Positions 17,549 through 28,199 of a stretch of 64,000 bases of DNA are shown here, in pieces. Source of the DNA: Gammaproteobacteria bacterium (lineage in GTDB: Bacteria > Pseudomonadota > Gammaproteobacteria > AKS1). The notes under the pieces are model-generated. The model ran no database searches and had not been told where the DNA came from. It saw only the letters and a program-made list of their open reading frames with translations. Position 1 is the first letter of the stretch. Every line of letters starts with the position of its first letter. The translations under genes and the position numbers were made by a program. The DNA lies in NCBI GenBank assembly GCA_027006175.1, contig JALTKS010000006.1, forward strand, positions 1 through 64,000, written 5' to 3'.

Positions 17549-18439
17549 TTACAGACTACTATAGATAATTCCTATCCAGACGTTAGCCGGGAAAAAACTA
17601 TTGGCTTCCCATGCTGCCCATTTTTTAGATAGGCTTTTTTTCTGAATTTCTTCCAGACTTAAGCCTTTGGCTTTCATCGCAGATACTTCTGCGGATGTGT
17701 CAATCAACATATCATGAAAGGCTTGCAGTTCCTTTTTAGTTGAAAGTGGACCGTGACCGGGTATGACCCTGGTTTTATCATCAATCATTTCCAGTATTAG
17801 GCTAATGTTCTTTGCCATGTTGAGTACATTGCCACCATGGTCAACATCGACGAAGGGAAACATGCCTGAGAAAAAGTGATCACCCATGTGAACAATATTG
17901 GCTTTTTTAAAGAAAACCACAGAATCGCCATCTGTATGACCTTTGGGGAAATGCACGACTTCGATATCTTCATCATTAATATGTAATGATAGTCGTTTGG
18001 CATAGGTGATGGCTGGTAAGGCATGTTTTGGGTATGGCTTGGAAACCATTTTGAATAATTTAATTTCTTGCGTGGTTAACAAGCGCGCTCTGACATTATC
18101 ATGAGCAATGATTTGTGCATGATGTCCAAGTGCCATATTTCCTTGCGTATGATCACCGTGCCAATGGGTGTTGATAAGGTAGTTAAGATTATTTACGCCA
18201 CCGTATTTACCGAGCGCATTTTTGAGTGCATCAGACATTACTTTATAGTCTGCATCAATCAGTAAAAGCCCGTTTTCACCTTTAAGCAGGGCAAGGTTAC
18301 CCCCTTTCCCTTGCAGCATATAAATATTTTCAGTGAGCTGTGTTGATTTAAAGCTGGGCGATTTAGCATGATGGTCATTATCGGCATAGCCATATGAGCT
18401 GAGTAAAAGGCTCACTGCGATTAATATCCATTTATTCAT
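17549..18439 (-). CDS. Periplasmic metallo-beta-lactamase-fold hydrolase
   Basis: 296 aa from ATG 18439, which has an AGAAG ribosome binding site. The ORF track's extension to 18502 is not needed and would bury the signal peptide MNKWILIAVSLLLSSYGYA. The zinc motifs are 'NTHWHGDHTQGNM' (HxHxDH), His in 'FPKGHTDGD', Asp/His in 'VHMGDHFFSGMFPF' and His in 'VIPGHGPLS'. The fold belongs to the class B beta-lactamase/SoxH-like group of exported hydrolases. The substrate is unknown. It is divergent from the ABC exporter. Confidence 0.85.
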   Translation of the reverse strand: MNKWILIAVSLLLSSYGYADNDHHAKSPSFKSTQLTENIYMLQGKGGNLALLKGENGLLLIDADYKVMSDALKNALGKYGGVNNLNYLINTHWHGDHTQGNMALGHHAQIIAHDNVRARLLTTQEIKLFKMVSKPYPKHALPAITYAKRLSLHINDEDIEVVHFPKGHTDGDSVVFFKKANIVHMGDHFFSGMFPFVDVDHGGNVLNMAKNISLILEMIDDKTRVIPGHGPLSTKKELQAFHDMLIDTSAEVSAMKAKGLSLEEIQKKSLSKKWAAWEANSFFPANVWIGIIYSSL

Positions 18440-18557
18440 AGCAACTTCTCCATTTTGATTTTTATTTAAGGCTTTATAACACAATAAACCTATCATCTTC
18501 ATATAAGATTAAACTTTAGTAGCAAAGTTGGGTATATTTTCTGTATCCTTCGTGTTT

Positions 18558-19481
18558 ATGAAGAAACCAATCGTATCAATCTCCAATCTATCGAAGACCT
18601 ATGCCAGTGGTTTCGTTGCATTAAAAGGTGTGAATCTTGATATTGCCGAGGGTGAAATATTGGCATTACTTGGCCCAAATGGCGCGGGCAAAACAACGTT
18701 AATTTCGATTATCTGCGGTATTGTGAATGCTTCATCAGGTCAGGTTCTTGTTAATGGACAGGATAATGTAAAGAATTTTCGTTCTGCACGTGCCTTGATT
18801 GGTCTGGTGCCACAGGAGTTAACTTTAGGGGCATTTGATACAGTCTGGAATACTTTGAATTTTAGTCGAGGTTTGTTTGGCAAGAAGCCGGATCCTGCCT
18901 ACCTTGAGCAATTACTGAAAGATTTGTCGTTATGGGATAAGAAAGACAGCCTGTTGCTAACACTTTCGGGGGGCATGAAACGCCGTGTGTTAATTGCCAA
19001 AGCCTTATCACATGAACCTACGATTTTGTTTTTGGATGAACCTACGGCAGGTGTTGATGTAGAACTACGAAAAGAAATGTGGGCATTAATTAACCGGTTA
19101 CGTAAATCGGGTGTGACGATTATTTTAACAACACACTATATTGAAGAAGCCGAAGGAATTGCAGATCGGGTAGGCATCATCAACAATGGTGAGCTGTTGG
19201 TGGTTGAAGATAAATTAGCCTTAATGCATAAATTGGGTAAGCGGCAATTAAAGATTGATATTGAAAAAACAATATCAAAAATCCCTGAGTCATTATCCGC
19301 CTGGGAATTAACGCTTTTTGAAGATGGTCAGTCATTGTTATATACCTATGATCCAAACAGGCAACAAACAGGTGTTGCTAAATTATTACGCACCATTGAC
19401 TCAGAAGGGTTATTAATTAAAGACGTTAATACATCGCAAAGTTCTTTAGAAGATATTTTTATTGATATGGTGAACAAGTAA
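18558..19481 (+). CDS. yadG: ABC exporter ATP-binding protein (YadG-like)
   Basis: 307 aa from ATG 18558. Walker A '[18 protein letters not shown]', Q-loop 'LVPQE', signature '[17 protein letters not shown]', Walker B '[12 protein letters not shown]' and H-loop '[10 protein letters not shown]' are all present. Together with the next gene it matches the E. coli YadG/YadH exporter pair, whose substrate is unknown. The ORF track start at TTG 18528 adds ten hydrophobic residues and is unlikely. No strong ribosome binding site is seen for either start. Confidence 0.9.
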   Translation: MKKPIVSISNLSKTYASGFVALKGVNLDIAEGEILALLGPNGAGKTTLISIICGIVNASSGQVLVNGQDNVKNFRSARALIGLVPQELTLGAFDTVWNTLNFSRGLFGKKPDPAYLEQLLKDLSLWDKKDSLLLTLSGGMKRRVLIAKALSHEPTILFLDEPTAGVDVELRKEMWALINRLRKSGVTIILTTHYIEEAEGIADRVGIINNGELLVVEDKLALMHKLGKRQLKIDIEKTISKIPESLSAWELTLFEDGQSLLYTYDPNRQQTGVAKLLRTIDSEGLLIKDVNTSQSSLEDIFIDMVNK

Positions 19482-19483
19482 TA

Positions 19484-20245
19484 ATGAATATTCATGCGGT
19501 AAGAGTTATTTATAAGTATGAAATGTTACGAGCATGGCATACTTTATTGCAAAGTTTTGCGTCGCCGGTGATATCAACTGTATTGTATTTTGTGGTATTT
19601 GGTGCGGCGATTGGCTCACGTATTGAACAGGTTGACGGGGTTTCTTATGGTGCCTTTATTGTGCCGGGATTAATAATGCTTGCTTTATTAACACATAGCA
19701 TTGCAAATGCCTCATTTGGCATTTTCTTTCCCAGATTTACAGGGACTATTTATGAAATACTGTCTGCGCCGATTTCCTTTGTTGAGATATTAATTGGCTA
19801 TGTTGGTGCAGCGGCAACGAAGTCATTCATTATTGGTATTATTATTTTAGCAACGGCAGGTTTCTTTGTGCCTTTAGAAATAGCACATCCTTTCTGGATG
19901 TTGTTGTTTTTAATTTTAACCTGTATTTCATTTAGTTTATTTGGATTTATTATAGGTTTATGGGCTGAGGATTTTGAAAAACTGCAATTAGTTCCTTTGC
20001 TTGTTATTACACCCCTGGTTTTTCTTGGCGGAAGTTTTTATACGATAGACATGCTACCACCAGCATGGCAAACGGTAACGCTTTTTAATCCGGTGGTATA
20101 TTTGATTAGCGGCTTTCGCTGGAGTTTTTTTGAAGTATCAGATGTGAGTGTTTGGGTAAGCCTTTCTGTGGTATCAGGATTTCTGTTTATTTGTTTAGTG
20201 ACAGTATGGTGGATGTTTAAAACAGGTTATCGATTAAAGCATTAA
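19484..20245 (+). CDS. yadH: ABC exporter permease (YadH-like, ABC-2 type)
   Basis: 253 aa with about six membrane helices. '[20 protein letters not shown]', '[19 protein letters not shown]', '[13 protein letters not shown]' and the overall length match YadH closely. It begins 2 bp after the ATPase gene, so both form one transport unit in the inner membrane. It converges with the histidine kinase gene. Confidence 0.9.
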   Translation: MNIHAVRVIYKYEMLRAWHTLLQSFASPVISTVLYFVVFGAAIGSRIEQVDGVSYGAFIVPGLIMLALLTHSIANASFGIFFPRFTGTIYEILSAPISFVEILIGYVGAAATKSFIIGIIILATAGFFVPLEIAHPFWMLLFLILTCISFSLFGFIIGLWAEDFEKLQLVPLLVITPLVFLGGSFYTIDMLPPAWQTVTLFNPVVYLISGFRWSFFEVSDVSVWVSLSVVSGFLFICLVTVWWMFKTGYRLKH

Positions 20246-20268
20246 GATGGTTTACATTACACCTGCAT

Positions 20269-22041
20269 TTAGTCTTTACTTGCAACGAGTTCAACCCAGA
20301 ACGTGCTTCCTTTGTCTAATTTGCTGATAACACCAATTTTCCCGTGCATGGATTCAACCAGTTCTTTTGTTACCATTAGGCCAATTCCTGCACCTTCAAC
20401 TTCATTGGGTTGACCAAGGCGCTCAAATGGCTGGAATAGCTTGGTAAGATTTTGTTTGGTAATACCTATTCCTGTGTCAGCGATATTAATTCGATACATG
20501 TTCTTTTTGGCTTCAACAGATATCGTCACCATGCCGCCTTTAATATTGTATTTTATGGCATTGGAGATAAGGTTGAGTAACACTTGTCGTAATCTAACCG
20601 GGTCAACATTGACCTTACAGATAGTAGAGCATGAAATCTTATTATTGATTTTAATGTCAAGTTTTTCAGCCATGGTGCTTGATAAAGAAACAGCCTCACC
20701 TAATACTTCACACAGGTTAACGCTTTGCATATTAAGGTTAATATTGCCGGAGTCGATGGCACTTAAATCAAGGATTTCATTTACCAGGTGAAGTAAATGG
20801 TTACCGGCAATGTTAATTTCATTAATATTTAATTTCTGTTGTTCAGTGAGAGTTTGATCAATATTCATTTCCAGTAATTGACTAAACCCAATAATGGCAT
20901 TAAGCGGGGTTCGTAGCTCATGGCTAATGGTTGAAAGAAAGTCTGTTTTCATCGTATTAATACGTTCGACATCCATTCTTTTGCGTTGTTGCGCAGCAAG
21001 GAGTCTGGTGTAGATAAGTAGCATTGTCATTGAAAAGGTGATGATTAGCCCCATGATGACAAATACCCAGATAATGTTCTTTTTCTCCAGAGCAAGGATT
21101 TCATTCGTTGTTGTTTCAATGTACTCAGCAACGTTAAGTTCATAGGCATTTAATGATGAAAGTATTTTTTCTCCGATCGGGTTTAAATGTTCATCCATAT
21201 AACGAAGATCTGTACGCCAACGCTTGCCTAAATGAACGTTAATCACTTTTGGTAAGGCCTGAATCCATGCCTTTTGGCTTTTATCAATATCAGAAATCTG
21301 ATTTTGTATTAAAATATCAAATTCATTGACTGAATTTAGTACTTGTGCCCACTGTTTTTTGAATTGTTCGAGTTGTGCAAGTGTCGCTTGTTGTGTGCGG
21401 CTATTACGAAGTAAAAGTAGTGCCCGAAATTCCGAAATAATGCGAAGCCATCTATTTTGCGCTCCTTGAAGCAATATAATAAGATCTTTATCCTTATTAT
21501 CTTCTTGTAATAGAATCTGAATGGCGTTGGCCAGGCCATTTGTTACACGATAACTATTGGCTGCCTGTGTTTCTGTAGAGCTTAAAACCCCTTCAATCAC
21601 ACCACGCGTATCCTGTCTAATACCGCGCAGTGGCGGTAATTTTAAAATATATTCATTAACATTCATTCTTATATCGGCAACGAGCTGTTGCTGAATGTTC
21701 ACTTGCGTACTATCAGTCTGTGCCAGTTTTTCCGCATGTCGATAAAGTTTTTGGGTTTCTTGTGTGGCAATTTCCCATGTTTCATCACTGCCAAGAAACA
21801 TAAAGGTGTTAATGGCGGCTCGTGAAACATCATATTGAATCTGAAATTGTTGCGTCGTCAATAATAATTGGTTTGCGACTCTCAGTCGGTCATGTACCTG
21901 GGATGTTTTGCCAACGGATAAGAGCAAATTAGACGAAAGAATTAATCCTATAATAACAATAAGCACAAAGACGAGAAGTCGCCTGTCCATAAAGTCGATA
22001 TAGCGTACACGTTCTGAATTCGGTTTATTATTAGACTGCAT
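20269..22041 (-). CDS. Orphan membrane sensor histidine kinase
   Basis: About 590 aa from ATG 22041. The ORF track's 28 extra residues have no support. A membrane helix near residues 22-44, a helical periplasmic region of about 270 residues and a second helix near 318-342 lead to a HisKA domain with 'FLSTISHELRTPLNAIIGFS' and a HATPase with N box 'LISNAIKYN', G1 'IADTGIGI', F box 'LFQPFERLGQ' and G2 'GAGIGLMV'. No HAMP or receiver domain and no response regulator gene are nearby, so its partner is elsewhere. The ligand is unknown. The start codon is not certain, as no clear ribosome binding site is visible. Confidence 0.88.
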   Translation of the reverse strand: MQSNNKPNSERVRYIDFMDRRLLVFVLIVIIGLILSSNLLLSVGKTSQVHDRLRVANQLLLTTQQFQIQYDVSRAAINTFMFLGSDETWEIATQETQKLYRHAEKLAQTDSTQVNIQQQLVADIRMNVNEYILKLPPLRGIRQDTRGVIEGVLSSTETQAANSYRVTNGLANAIQILLQEDNKDKDLIILLQGAQNRWLRIISEFRALLLLRNSRTQQATLAQLEQFKKQWAQVLNSVNEFDILIQNQISDIDKSQKAWIQALPKVINVHLGKRWRTDLRYMDEHLNPIGEKILSSLNAYELNVAEYIETTTNEILALEKKNIIWVFVIMGLIITFSMTMLLIYTRLLAAQQRKRMDVERINTMKTDFLSTISHELRTPLNAIIGFSQLLEMNIDQTLTEQQKLNINEINIAGNHLLHLVNEILDLSAIDSGNINLNMQSVNLCEVLGEAVSLSSTMAEKLDIKINNKISCSTICKVNVDPVRLRQVLLNLISNAIKYNIKGGMVTISVEAKKNMYRINIADTGIGITKQNLTKLFQPFERLGQPNEVEGAGIGLMVTKELVESMHGKIGVISKLDKGSTFWVELVASKD

Positions 22042-22206
22042 AGCAAATGATAAACATACTTCTAATATTTTATATTTATTGACTGACCCTAAGTACATAC
22101 TATACGCATCGTGCTTTAAAAGCACGATAAAGTAATGGTTATATCTATTTATAAAACTAATAGAAGTTATAGACTTAGTTTAAGAGGGGCTAATGCTTAA
22201 TCTTTA

Positions 22207-22929
22207 TTATTTTAATTCGGTAATCATCATTGTAAATACATTATCATCTTTGTGGCGTTCTATTTTTACCGGTAAATAGTGTTTTTCTGGTGACACCCAA
22301 AGATAAGTAATGCGGTTCTTTTTACCCGTTCGTACGCGTTGTAGTTTAATGGTGTTGAGTTCACCAATGGGCGTATTAATCGTTTCATTATTAAGGACTT
22401 TAAATTGGTACGTCTTGAGTCGACCGCCATCGGCTATTTTATATTCTGCTTTTTTCTTTCCGTGTTGCAGATCTTGCATGAGCGCCAGCATATAACTGAA
22501 TTTATCCTGTGTACCGTCAGGAATAGACATTTTCCAGGGCTTTTTCCCTACTCGGTTAGTAACTGAATTTGTTTGCCAATTGAAGTTTAATTCTGCATGG
22601 CGTTTCTCATTGTCACTATCGCGGTATTCGTAACGAATAGGCACGATTTGATCGCTACGTAATTGCCATTGACTCACCTCGATGACTTCACCTGATTTAA
22701 AGAGGCTGGCAAATCCGGTTGCATGCATGTCGGCTTGATAAATATAATGGTCGCTATGCTGGGTTAAACGATGCGTACGAACGCCGATATCAGTATTATT
22801 TCGACTTACCTTATAAACGGCGGTGAAGGGTGTAAAAGGATGTTCTGCATAGAGCGGCGCACTGAATACTAGTGCGAGAAATGACACTAGAAAAAGAGTT
22901 AATTTATTGGTTTTCCATACCCTGTGCAT
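22207..22929 (-). CDS. DUF3108 family periplasmic protein
   Basis: 240 aa. A signal peptide (LFLVSFLALVFSAPLYA) is followed by a DUF3108 domain, with typical phrases 'FTAVYKVSRNNTDIGVRT', 'QDKFSYMLALMQDLQHGKK' and 'YLWVSPEKHYLPVKIERHKD'. Such proteins lie next to purN in many gammaproteobacteria. The function is not known, perhaps an outer-membrane or envelope lipid-related factor by fold. It overlaps the end of purN by 26 bp. Confidence 0.85.
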   Translation of the reverse strand: MHRVWKTNKLTLFLVSFLALVFSAPLYAEHPFTPFTAVYKVSRNNTDIGVRTHRLTQHSDHYIYQADMHATGFASLFKSGEVIEVSQWQLRSDQIVPIRYEYRDSDNEKRHAELNFNWQTNSVTNRVGKKPWKMSIPDGTQDKFSYMLALMQDLQHGKKKAEYKIADGGRLKTYQFKVLNNETINTPIGELNTIKLQRVRTGKKNRITYLWVSPEKHYLPVKIERHKDDNVFTMMITELK

Positions 22930-23572
22930 AGTTTAGCCCTGTTTCAGGAAGTGTCTGTTGGTCGAGCAGGACTTGATTATTATCAAGCCTTAAACGTTTT
23001 TCAGCAAACCATTTTATCGCCAGTGGGTAAATGAGATGCTCCTGATGTAAGACGCGTTCAGCCAATTGCGGGGCTGTATCCTGTTTTTTTACTGGAACAC
23101 TGGCTTGTAAAATAATGGGGCCGCCATCAACTTCAGTGGTAACAAAATGAACACTTGCGCCATGTTCTTGGACACCTGATTCAAGTGCGCGTTCATGTGT
23201 ATTTAAGCCGGGGAAGTTGGGTAGTAGCGCTGGATGAATATTCATCAGGCGACCTATGTAATGTTCAACAAAATTAGCGGTGAGAATACGCATAAAACCG
23301 GCTAGTACGATTAAATCTGGTTGATAATGATCAATTTTCTGAATTAAGGCCTGATCAAATTCTTCCCGATCTTTAAAAAGGGTGTGATCAACAACGTCGG
23401 TTGTAATATTGGCTTGTTGAGCACGTTCAAGTCCTTTTACATCAGGACGATTACTAATGACAGCAACGATATTGATGGGACACTTATCTGTTTTACTTGC
23501 ATCAATAATAGCCTGCAGGTTGGAACCGCTACCAGAAATCAGGATAACGACAGAGGGTGTTGTAGAAGGCAT
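22904..23572 (-). CDS. purN: Phosphoribosylglycinamide formyltransferase
   Basis: 222 aa. Transfers formyl from 10-formyl-THF to GAR, the third step of purine synthesis. 'ILISGSGSNLQAIIDA' is the nucleotide-binding start and 'MNIHPALLPNFPGLNTHERA' holds the catalytic Asn-His pair, completed by the Asp in 'VDGGPIILQA'. It follows purM by 8 bp, giving a purM-purN operon that runs into DUF3108. Confidence 0.97.
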   Translation of the reverse strand: MPSTTPSVVILISGSGSNLQAIIDASKTDKCPINIVAVISNRPDVKGLERAQQANITTDVVDHTLFKDREEFDQALIQKIDHYQPDLIVLAGFMRILTANFVEHYIGRLMNIHPALLPNFPGLNTHERALESGVQEHGASVHFVTTEVDGGPIILQASVPVKKQDTAPQLAERVLHQEHLIYPLAIKWFAEKRLRLDNNQVLLDQQTLPETGLNYAQGMENQ

Positions 23573-23580
23573 TACGTTAC

Positions 23581-24654
23581 TTAATCAAGAATGACGCTGG
23601 GTGTGTCAGTGCTGCCATCAATAATGTCACCAATCTTCACCACCAGTTCGCCTTGTTGAGTGAGTACCTCAATGGCTTTATCGGCATCTGCTGCAGCAAC
23701 ACAAACGACCATGCCAATACCGCAGTTAAACGTACGTAACATTTCAAAGTCTTCAACGTTGCCATGTTGTTGTAGCCAGTCGAAAATAGCAGGGCGTTGC
23801 CAACTGTGAGTATCAATTTTCGCGTCACTTCCCTGAGGCAGAACGCGAGGTAGATTTTCGGGTAAGCCGCCACCGGTAATATGTGCCATCGCATGTACAT
23901 CAATTTGTTTGCATAATTCAAGCAGTGGTTTTACGTACATACGGGTAGGAGCAAGCAGGGTTTCGCCTAGCGATTTACCGTTAAAATCATCGGTTAATGA
24001 TGCACCACTGACGTCAATAATTTTACGTACCAATGAGTAACCATTTGAATGTGGACCCGATGAAGCAATACCAAGAATGACATCGCCCGAGGCAACCTTG
24101 CTGCCATCAATAATGTTATCTCGTTCAACCACACCGACACAGAACCCGGCCAGATCGTAATCACCTTCGCTATACATGCCCGGCATTTCAGCCGTTTCGC
24201 CACCGGTGAGCGCACAGCCAGCTTGTTCGCAGCCAACCCCAATACCTTTAATCACATCACTGGCAGTATCCAGATCCAGCTTACCTGTGGCAAAGTAATC
24301 GAGGAAGAATAAAGCCTCTGCACCTTGCACGATAAGGTCGTTAGCGCACATAGCGACGAGATCAATGCCAATGGTACTGTGTAAGTTCAGATCAATCGCC
24401 AGTTTAAGTTTGGTACCGACACCATCTGTGCCTGACACAAGAATGGGTTGTTTATAATGACTCGGAATTTCAAATAAAGCGCCAAATCCGCCTAAACCAC
24501 TGACTACGCCATCACGTTTGGTTGCTGCAGCAATGGGCTTGATACGGTCGATGAGTTGGTTTCCTGCATCAATATCAACGCCTGCATCACGGTAACTTAA
24601 TGATGTTGAAGAAGATTTTTTATCGTTATTGGAAGATTGGTCTTTCTGGCTCAC
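23581..24654 (-). CDS. purM: Phosphoribosylaminoimidazole synthetase
   Basis: 357 aa if it starts at GTG 24654 (VSQKDQSS...), which has a GGAG ribosome binding site 8-9 nt upstream. The ORF track's start at 24783 would add 43 residues of poor quality. Family motifs are '[20 protein letters not shown]', '[11 protein letters not shown]', '[13 protein letters not shown]' and '[17 protein letters not shown]'. It converts FGAM to AIR with ATP. First gene of the purM-purN-DUF3108 operon and divergent from DUF2066. Confidence 0.96.
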   Translation of the reverse strand: MSQKDQSSNNDKKSSSTSLSYRDAGVDIDAGNQLIDRIKPIAAATKRDGVVSGLGGFGALFEIPSHYKQPILVSGTDGVGTKLKLAIDLNLHSTIGIDLVAMCANDLIVQGAEALFFLDYFATGKLDLDTASDVIKGIGVGCEQAGCALTGGETAEMPGMYSEGDYDLAGFCVGVVERDNIIDGSKVASGDVILGIASSGPHSNGYSLVRKIIDVSGASLTDDFNGKSLGETLLAPTRMYVKPLLELCKQIDVHAMAHITGGGLPENLPRVLPQGSDAKIDTHSWQRPAIFDWLQQHGNVEDFEMLRTFNCGIGMVVCVAAADADKAIEVLTQQGELVVKIGDIIDGSTDTPSVILD

Positions 24655-24787
24655 GTCTATAACTCCAAAATTTTGACCCAAAACAGGCTGGGCCATTGCT
24701 GATGCGTATGGTATCGGGGCGCTGGGTGGAGTGCAATCAAGAAAACGCTCAGGTGCGCGTTTGTGAGGAATAGGTATAATCATATTT

Positions 24788-25882
24788 ATGCAGAAATTAA
24801 CAAGAACAACAGCTTATTTATTGCTTAGTCTGTGCTTATGGGGGATTTCATTCTCCGCGGCTGCGGTTGAAGTCCCAGGGCTTTATGAGTCTGAATTAGC
24901 GGTGATGAGTCAAGGACGTGCTGAGCGTCGAGAGATTATTCGTTCAGCGTTACTTGAGGTACTTATAAAGGTAACAGGAAATACCAGTATCGCGTTGTCG
25001 CCAGGAATCCCGCAGATCTTAAGTCGCAGTAATCAATATTTGCAGCAATATCGTTATCGCACTGAACAGCAGCCGGTGAGTAAGCAGTATCTTTGGGTAC
25101 GTTTTGATAAAAAATCATTGGATACGGCACTGAGAAAACTGGAAATTGCGATTTGGGGGCGTAGTCGACCTTCGACATTGGCATGGGTTGCAGTAGAGCG
25201 TGATGGCAAGCGGCAGCTGTTGACGAGTAGTGAGATGGATGAGCTTACCGAGGTCTTTCTTGATAAAGCTAAACATCGAGGTATTCCTGTTGCCTTACCG
25301 TTGTTAGACATAGAAGATCAGCAAAGAATTAATGTGTCAGATGTACTGGCAGGTTTTCAGGACACAATCTTAAAGGCATCACAACGCTATTCTGCTGATG
25401 CGGTTTTGGTTGGGCGATTGCGCCAACTAACAAGTCAGCGTTGGCAAGGGCGCTGGACCTTAAACCTGGCTGGCCAGGAAGTGACCTGGAAAGAAGAGGG
25501 TAAGCTTGAAGATATCATCAATTTTGGTATTGATGGCGTAACCTCAACACTGGCGAGTAATTTTGTTCGCATGCCGAGCAATATTGCAGGTGAAGTTAAT
25601 GTTTTGGTTACCGACGTGTTTAATTTAAATGATTATGCACGTAGCGATCAGTTCCTTCGCGGGCTTGATGGCGTGATTGATGTTGAACCTGAAAAAATTG
25701 AAACGCAGAGTATTTTGTTTAAAGTTACGTTGCGTGGTGACAAGCAAAGCTTGCTCCAGGCGGTTCGGTTAAGTAGCCAATCGGTTCTTGCTTCGGTAGA
25801 GACGCAAGCGGTTCCCGTTGTTAGTCAACCGCTTAATAATATTGCCACTGCGCCATTGCTAACATTTAAATTAATACAGTGA
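24788..25882 (+). CDS. DUF2066 family periplasmic protein
   Basis: 364 aa with signal peptide ([16 protein letters not shown]) and the DUF2066 core starting '[20 protein letters not shown]' and '[15 protein letters not shown]'. The family has no known activity and nearly always lies between purM and a CDP-alcohol transferase/perM/hda group, as here. The next gene starts inside its stop codon (GTGA overlap), so it heads a four-gene unit. Confidence 0.88.
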   Translation: MQKLTRTTAYLLLSLCLWGISFSAAAVEVPGLYESELAVMSQGRAERREIIRSALLEVLIKVTGNTSIALSPGIPQILSRSNQYLQQYRYRTEQQPVSKQYLWVRFDKKSLDTALRKLEIAIWGRSRPSTLAWVAVERDGKRQLLTSSEMDELTEVFLDKAKHRGIPVALPLLDIEDQQRINVSDVLAGFQDTILKASQRYSADAVLVGRLRQLTSQRWQGRWTLNLAGQEVTWKEEGKLEDIINFGIDGVTSTLASNFVRMPSNIAGEVNVLVTDVFNLNDYARSDQFLRGLDGVIDVEPEKIETQSILFKVTLRGDKQSLLQAVRLSSQSVLASVETQAVPVVSQPLNNIATAPLLTFKLIQ

Positions 25883-26439
25883 ACTATCGATTTATTCCAA
25901 ACTTAATTACGGTAATGCGGATAATTCTGGTTGCCCCTATAGTCTGGTTTTTAACACAACATCAATTTACAACGGCACTGATATTATTCGCTATAGCGGG
26001 TTTCAGTGATGCACTCGATGGTTTTTTAGCACGGCGTTTTAATTGGCAGAGTTGGTGGGGATCCGTATTAGATCCTTTAGCCGATAAACTATTACAAGTA
26101 TCATGTTATATAACGTTAGCATGGATGGGACATTTACCCTTGTGGCTAGTCGTTAGTATTGTTTTACGTGATGTCATTATTGTTTTTGGGGCGTTAATTT
26201 ATCATCATCGTATTAGTGAATTTAAGGCAGAACCCAGTTTAGTCAGTAAGATTAATACGTTTACTCAAATTGTTTTGATATTGATGGTTGTTTTGCATGT
26301 TGGGGTCTATCCATTACCCGAGTTGTTGTTGCAAGGGATGATTTATTTAGTATTTCTAACAACACTGTATAGTGGCATCGATTATGTTTACCGCTGGATG
26401 CAACGGGCAGTTAAGCACGAATCAAACAATAAGGAATAA
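25879..26439 (+). CDS. CDP-alcohol phosphatidyltransferase (PgsA-like)
   Basis: 186 aa membrane enzyme. The catalytic signature D-x2-D-G-x2-A-R-x8-G-x3-D-x3-D is complete in 'SDALDGFLARRF' plus 'WGSVLDPLADKL'. It probably makes phosphatidylglycerolphosphate from CDP-diacylglycerol and glycerol-3-phosphate, or a related head-group transfer. It starts with GTG overlapping the DUF2066 stop and its own stop TAA overlaps the ATG of perM. Specificity cannot be settled from the motif alone. Confidence 0.85.
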   Translation: MNYRFIPNLITVMRIILVAPIVWFLTQHQFTTALILFAIAGFSDALDGFLARRFNWQSWWGSVLDPLADKLLQVSCYITLAWMGHLPLWLVVSIVLRDVIIVFGALIYHHRISEFKAEPSLVSKINTFTQIVLILMVVLHVGVYPLPELLLQGMIYLVFLTTLYSGIDYVYRWMQRAVKHESNNKE

Positions 26440-27503
26440 TGACAGTGACTGATACACGTTCAGGATTGATTTTTGCAGTGGTCGTGACGTTCGGTGTTTT
26501 ATTGTATTTATTAGCGCCAGTGTTGACCCCTTTTTTAATTGCCGCATTGTTAGCTTATATCGGCGATCCTTTGGTTGATAAATTAGAACGGCATCGCTTG
26601 TCACGCACATGGGCGGTGTTGGTGGTTTTCCTTGGTTTGTCACTTGTGTCGTTGGTTTTATTAGCGATTATTATTCCTTTGTTAGGTAAACAGGTACAAA
26701 TATTTATTTCAAATGTTCCTGCTTATATTGATTGGCTACAAAATACGCTGATGCCATGGGTGCAACAGCGGTTTAATCTTTCTGAAACTCCCGACATTGG
26801 TGAACTTAAACAAGTGGCACAACAAAACTGGAAACAGGTCGGTGGTGTGGTTGCTAATATACTTAAATCCGTTACCGGTTCTGGCGCAGCATTGCTTGCC
26901 TTTACGGCAAATCTGGTATTGATTCCTGTTGTTACTTTTTATTTTTTACGCGACTGGGATATTCTGGTTAAGCGCGTACATGATTTATTACCCGCCAAAA
27001 TTGAACCGCTTGTTTCTAAATTAGCAAACGATGCAGATGAAGTCCTGGGTGCGTTTATGCGGGGGCAATTATTAGTCATGTTAAGCCTGAGTTTATTTTA
27101 CTCACTTGGTTTGTGGATAGCCGGGTTACATTATGCCTTATTGATTGGTCTGATAGCCGGTATATTAAGTTTTGTTCCCTATCTTGGTGTGATTATTGGT
27201 GTTGGTTTAGCGGTTGTTGCCGGTCTGTTTCAGTTTGATAGTGTCTCTGCTTTATGGCCGATTGGCGTGGTGTTCGGGATCGGACAATTACTGGAAAGTT
27301 TCCTGCTAACGCCTTTTCTGGTTGGTGATAGAATTGGGCTACATCCAGTGACGGTTATTTTTGCTATTGCTGCATTTGGCCAGTTATTTGGTTTTTTTGG
27401 TATTTTATTAGCACTTCCTGCGGCAGCTGTCGTTATGGTGGTTGTGCGCCATGCACATAATGAATATCGCAATAGTGATTTGTACGGAAGACAACAAGCT
27501 TAA
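26439..27503 (+). CDS. perM: AI-2E family permease (PerM)
   Basis: 354 aa with about eight membrane helices. The AI-2E/PerM pattern includes 'LAPVLTPFLIAALLAYIGDP' at the start, 'VTFYFLRDWDILVKRVHDLL' in the middle and 'SFVPYLGVIIGVGLAVVAG' with 'GDRIGLHPVTVIFAIAAFGQ' near the end. The transported solute of this branch is not known. It is translationally linked to the upstream CDP-alcohol transferase and 9 bp ahead of hda. Confidence 0.92.
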   Translation: MTVTDTRSGLIFAVVVTFGVLLYLLAPVLTPFLIAALLAYIGDPLVDKLERHRLSRTWAVLVVFLGLSLVSLVLLAIIIPLLGKQVQIFISNVPAYIDWLQNTLMPWVQQRFNLSETPDIGELKQVAQQNWKQVGGVVANILKSVTGSGAALLAFTANLVLIPVVTFYFLRDWDILVKRVHDLLPAKIEPLVSKLANDADEVLGAFMRGQLLVMLSLSLFYSLGLWIAGLHYALLIGLIAGILSFVPYLGVIIGVGLAVVAGLFQFDSVSALWPIGVVFGIGQLLESFLLTPFLVGDRIGLHPVTVIFAIAAFGQLFGFFGILLALPAAAVVMVVVRHAHNEYRNSDLYGRQQA

Positions 27504-27512
27504 AAAACAATC

Positions 27513-28199
27513 ATGTCAGATCAATTACCTTTACATATTGGTTTGCGAGATAGCGCAACCTTTGCCAATTTTTACCCCGCCAGTAATGAACAACTCATCG
27601 CCGAGCTGCGCCGTTGTGTAATGAATCAAGGCGAGCATTTTATTTTTTTTCATGGCATCAGTGGCACAGGGAAAAGTCATTGCCTGCAAGCTGTATGTCA
27701 CGCAGCAACCAAACAGCAGTTACAGGCAACATATTTGCCCATGCGTGATATTCAATCCATGCCGGTTGATTTATTAGAGGGACTCGAGCAATTCGATATC
27801 GTATGTATCGATGATGTTGAATCAATTGCCGGGAATCGAGAATGGGAAGTGGCGATTTTTAATCTCTATAATCGTATCCGTGACAACAGTGGTTACCTGA
27901 TGGTGGCTGCAAATAGCAAACCAGATGAGTTAGGTATTCACTTAAAAGATTTACAGTCACGCCTAACATGGGGGCTGGTTTTTCAGATTGAATCACTGGA
28001 TGATGCAGCCTTGGCGTTGACCTTACAGTTACGAGCTAAAACAAGAGGCATGGAATTGCCAGATGATGTGGCAGCCTATATTTTAAAGCGTAGTTCCCGT
28101 GACATGAATACGTTATTTTCGTTGCTTGAAATACTTGATCGAGAATCATTGGTAGAACAGCGCAAGTTAACGATACCCTTTGTTAAAAATTATCTTTAA
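27513..28199 (+). CDS. hda: DnaA inactivator Hda
   Basis: 228 aa AAA+ protein homologous to the ATPase region of DnaA. Walker A is 'FHGISGTGKSHCLQAV', Walker B 'IVCIDDVESIAG', and sensor/arginine-finger regions follow. There is no DnaA domain IV, so it is Hda rather than DnaA. With the beta clamp it stimulates ATP hydrolysis by DnaA and limits re-initiation. Its stop codon overlaps the stop of the convergent DUF2069 gene (TTAA), leaving no terminator between them. Confidence 0.93.
   Translation: MSDQLPLHIGLRDSATFANFYPASNEQLIAELRRCVMNQGEHFIFFHGISGTGKSHCLQAVCHAATKQQLQATYLPMRDIQSMPVDLLEGLEQFDIVCIDDVESIAGNREWEVAIFNLYNRIRDNSGYLMVAANSKPDELGIHLKDLQSRLTWGLVFQIESLDDAALALTLQLRAKTRGMELPDDVAAYILKRSSRDMNTLFSLLEILDRESLVEQRKLTIPFVKNYL

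Noticed and set aside
24655-24783. The long purM N-terminus in the ORF track
   Set aside because: The 43 extra residues are not PurM-like, and GTG 24654 has a good GGAG site giving the usual length.
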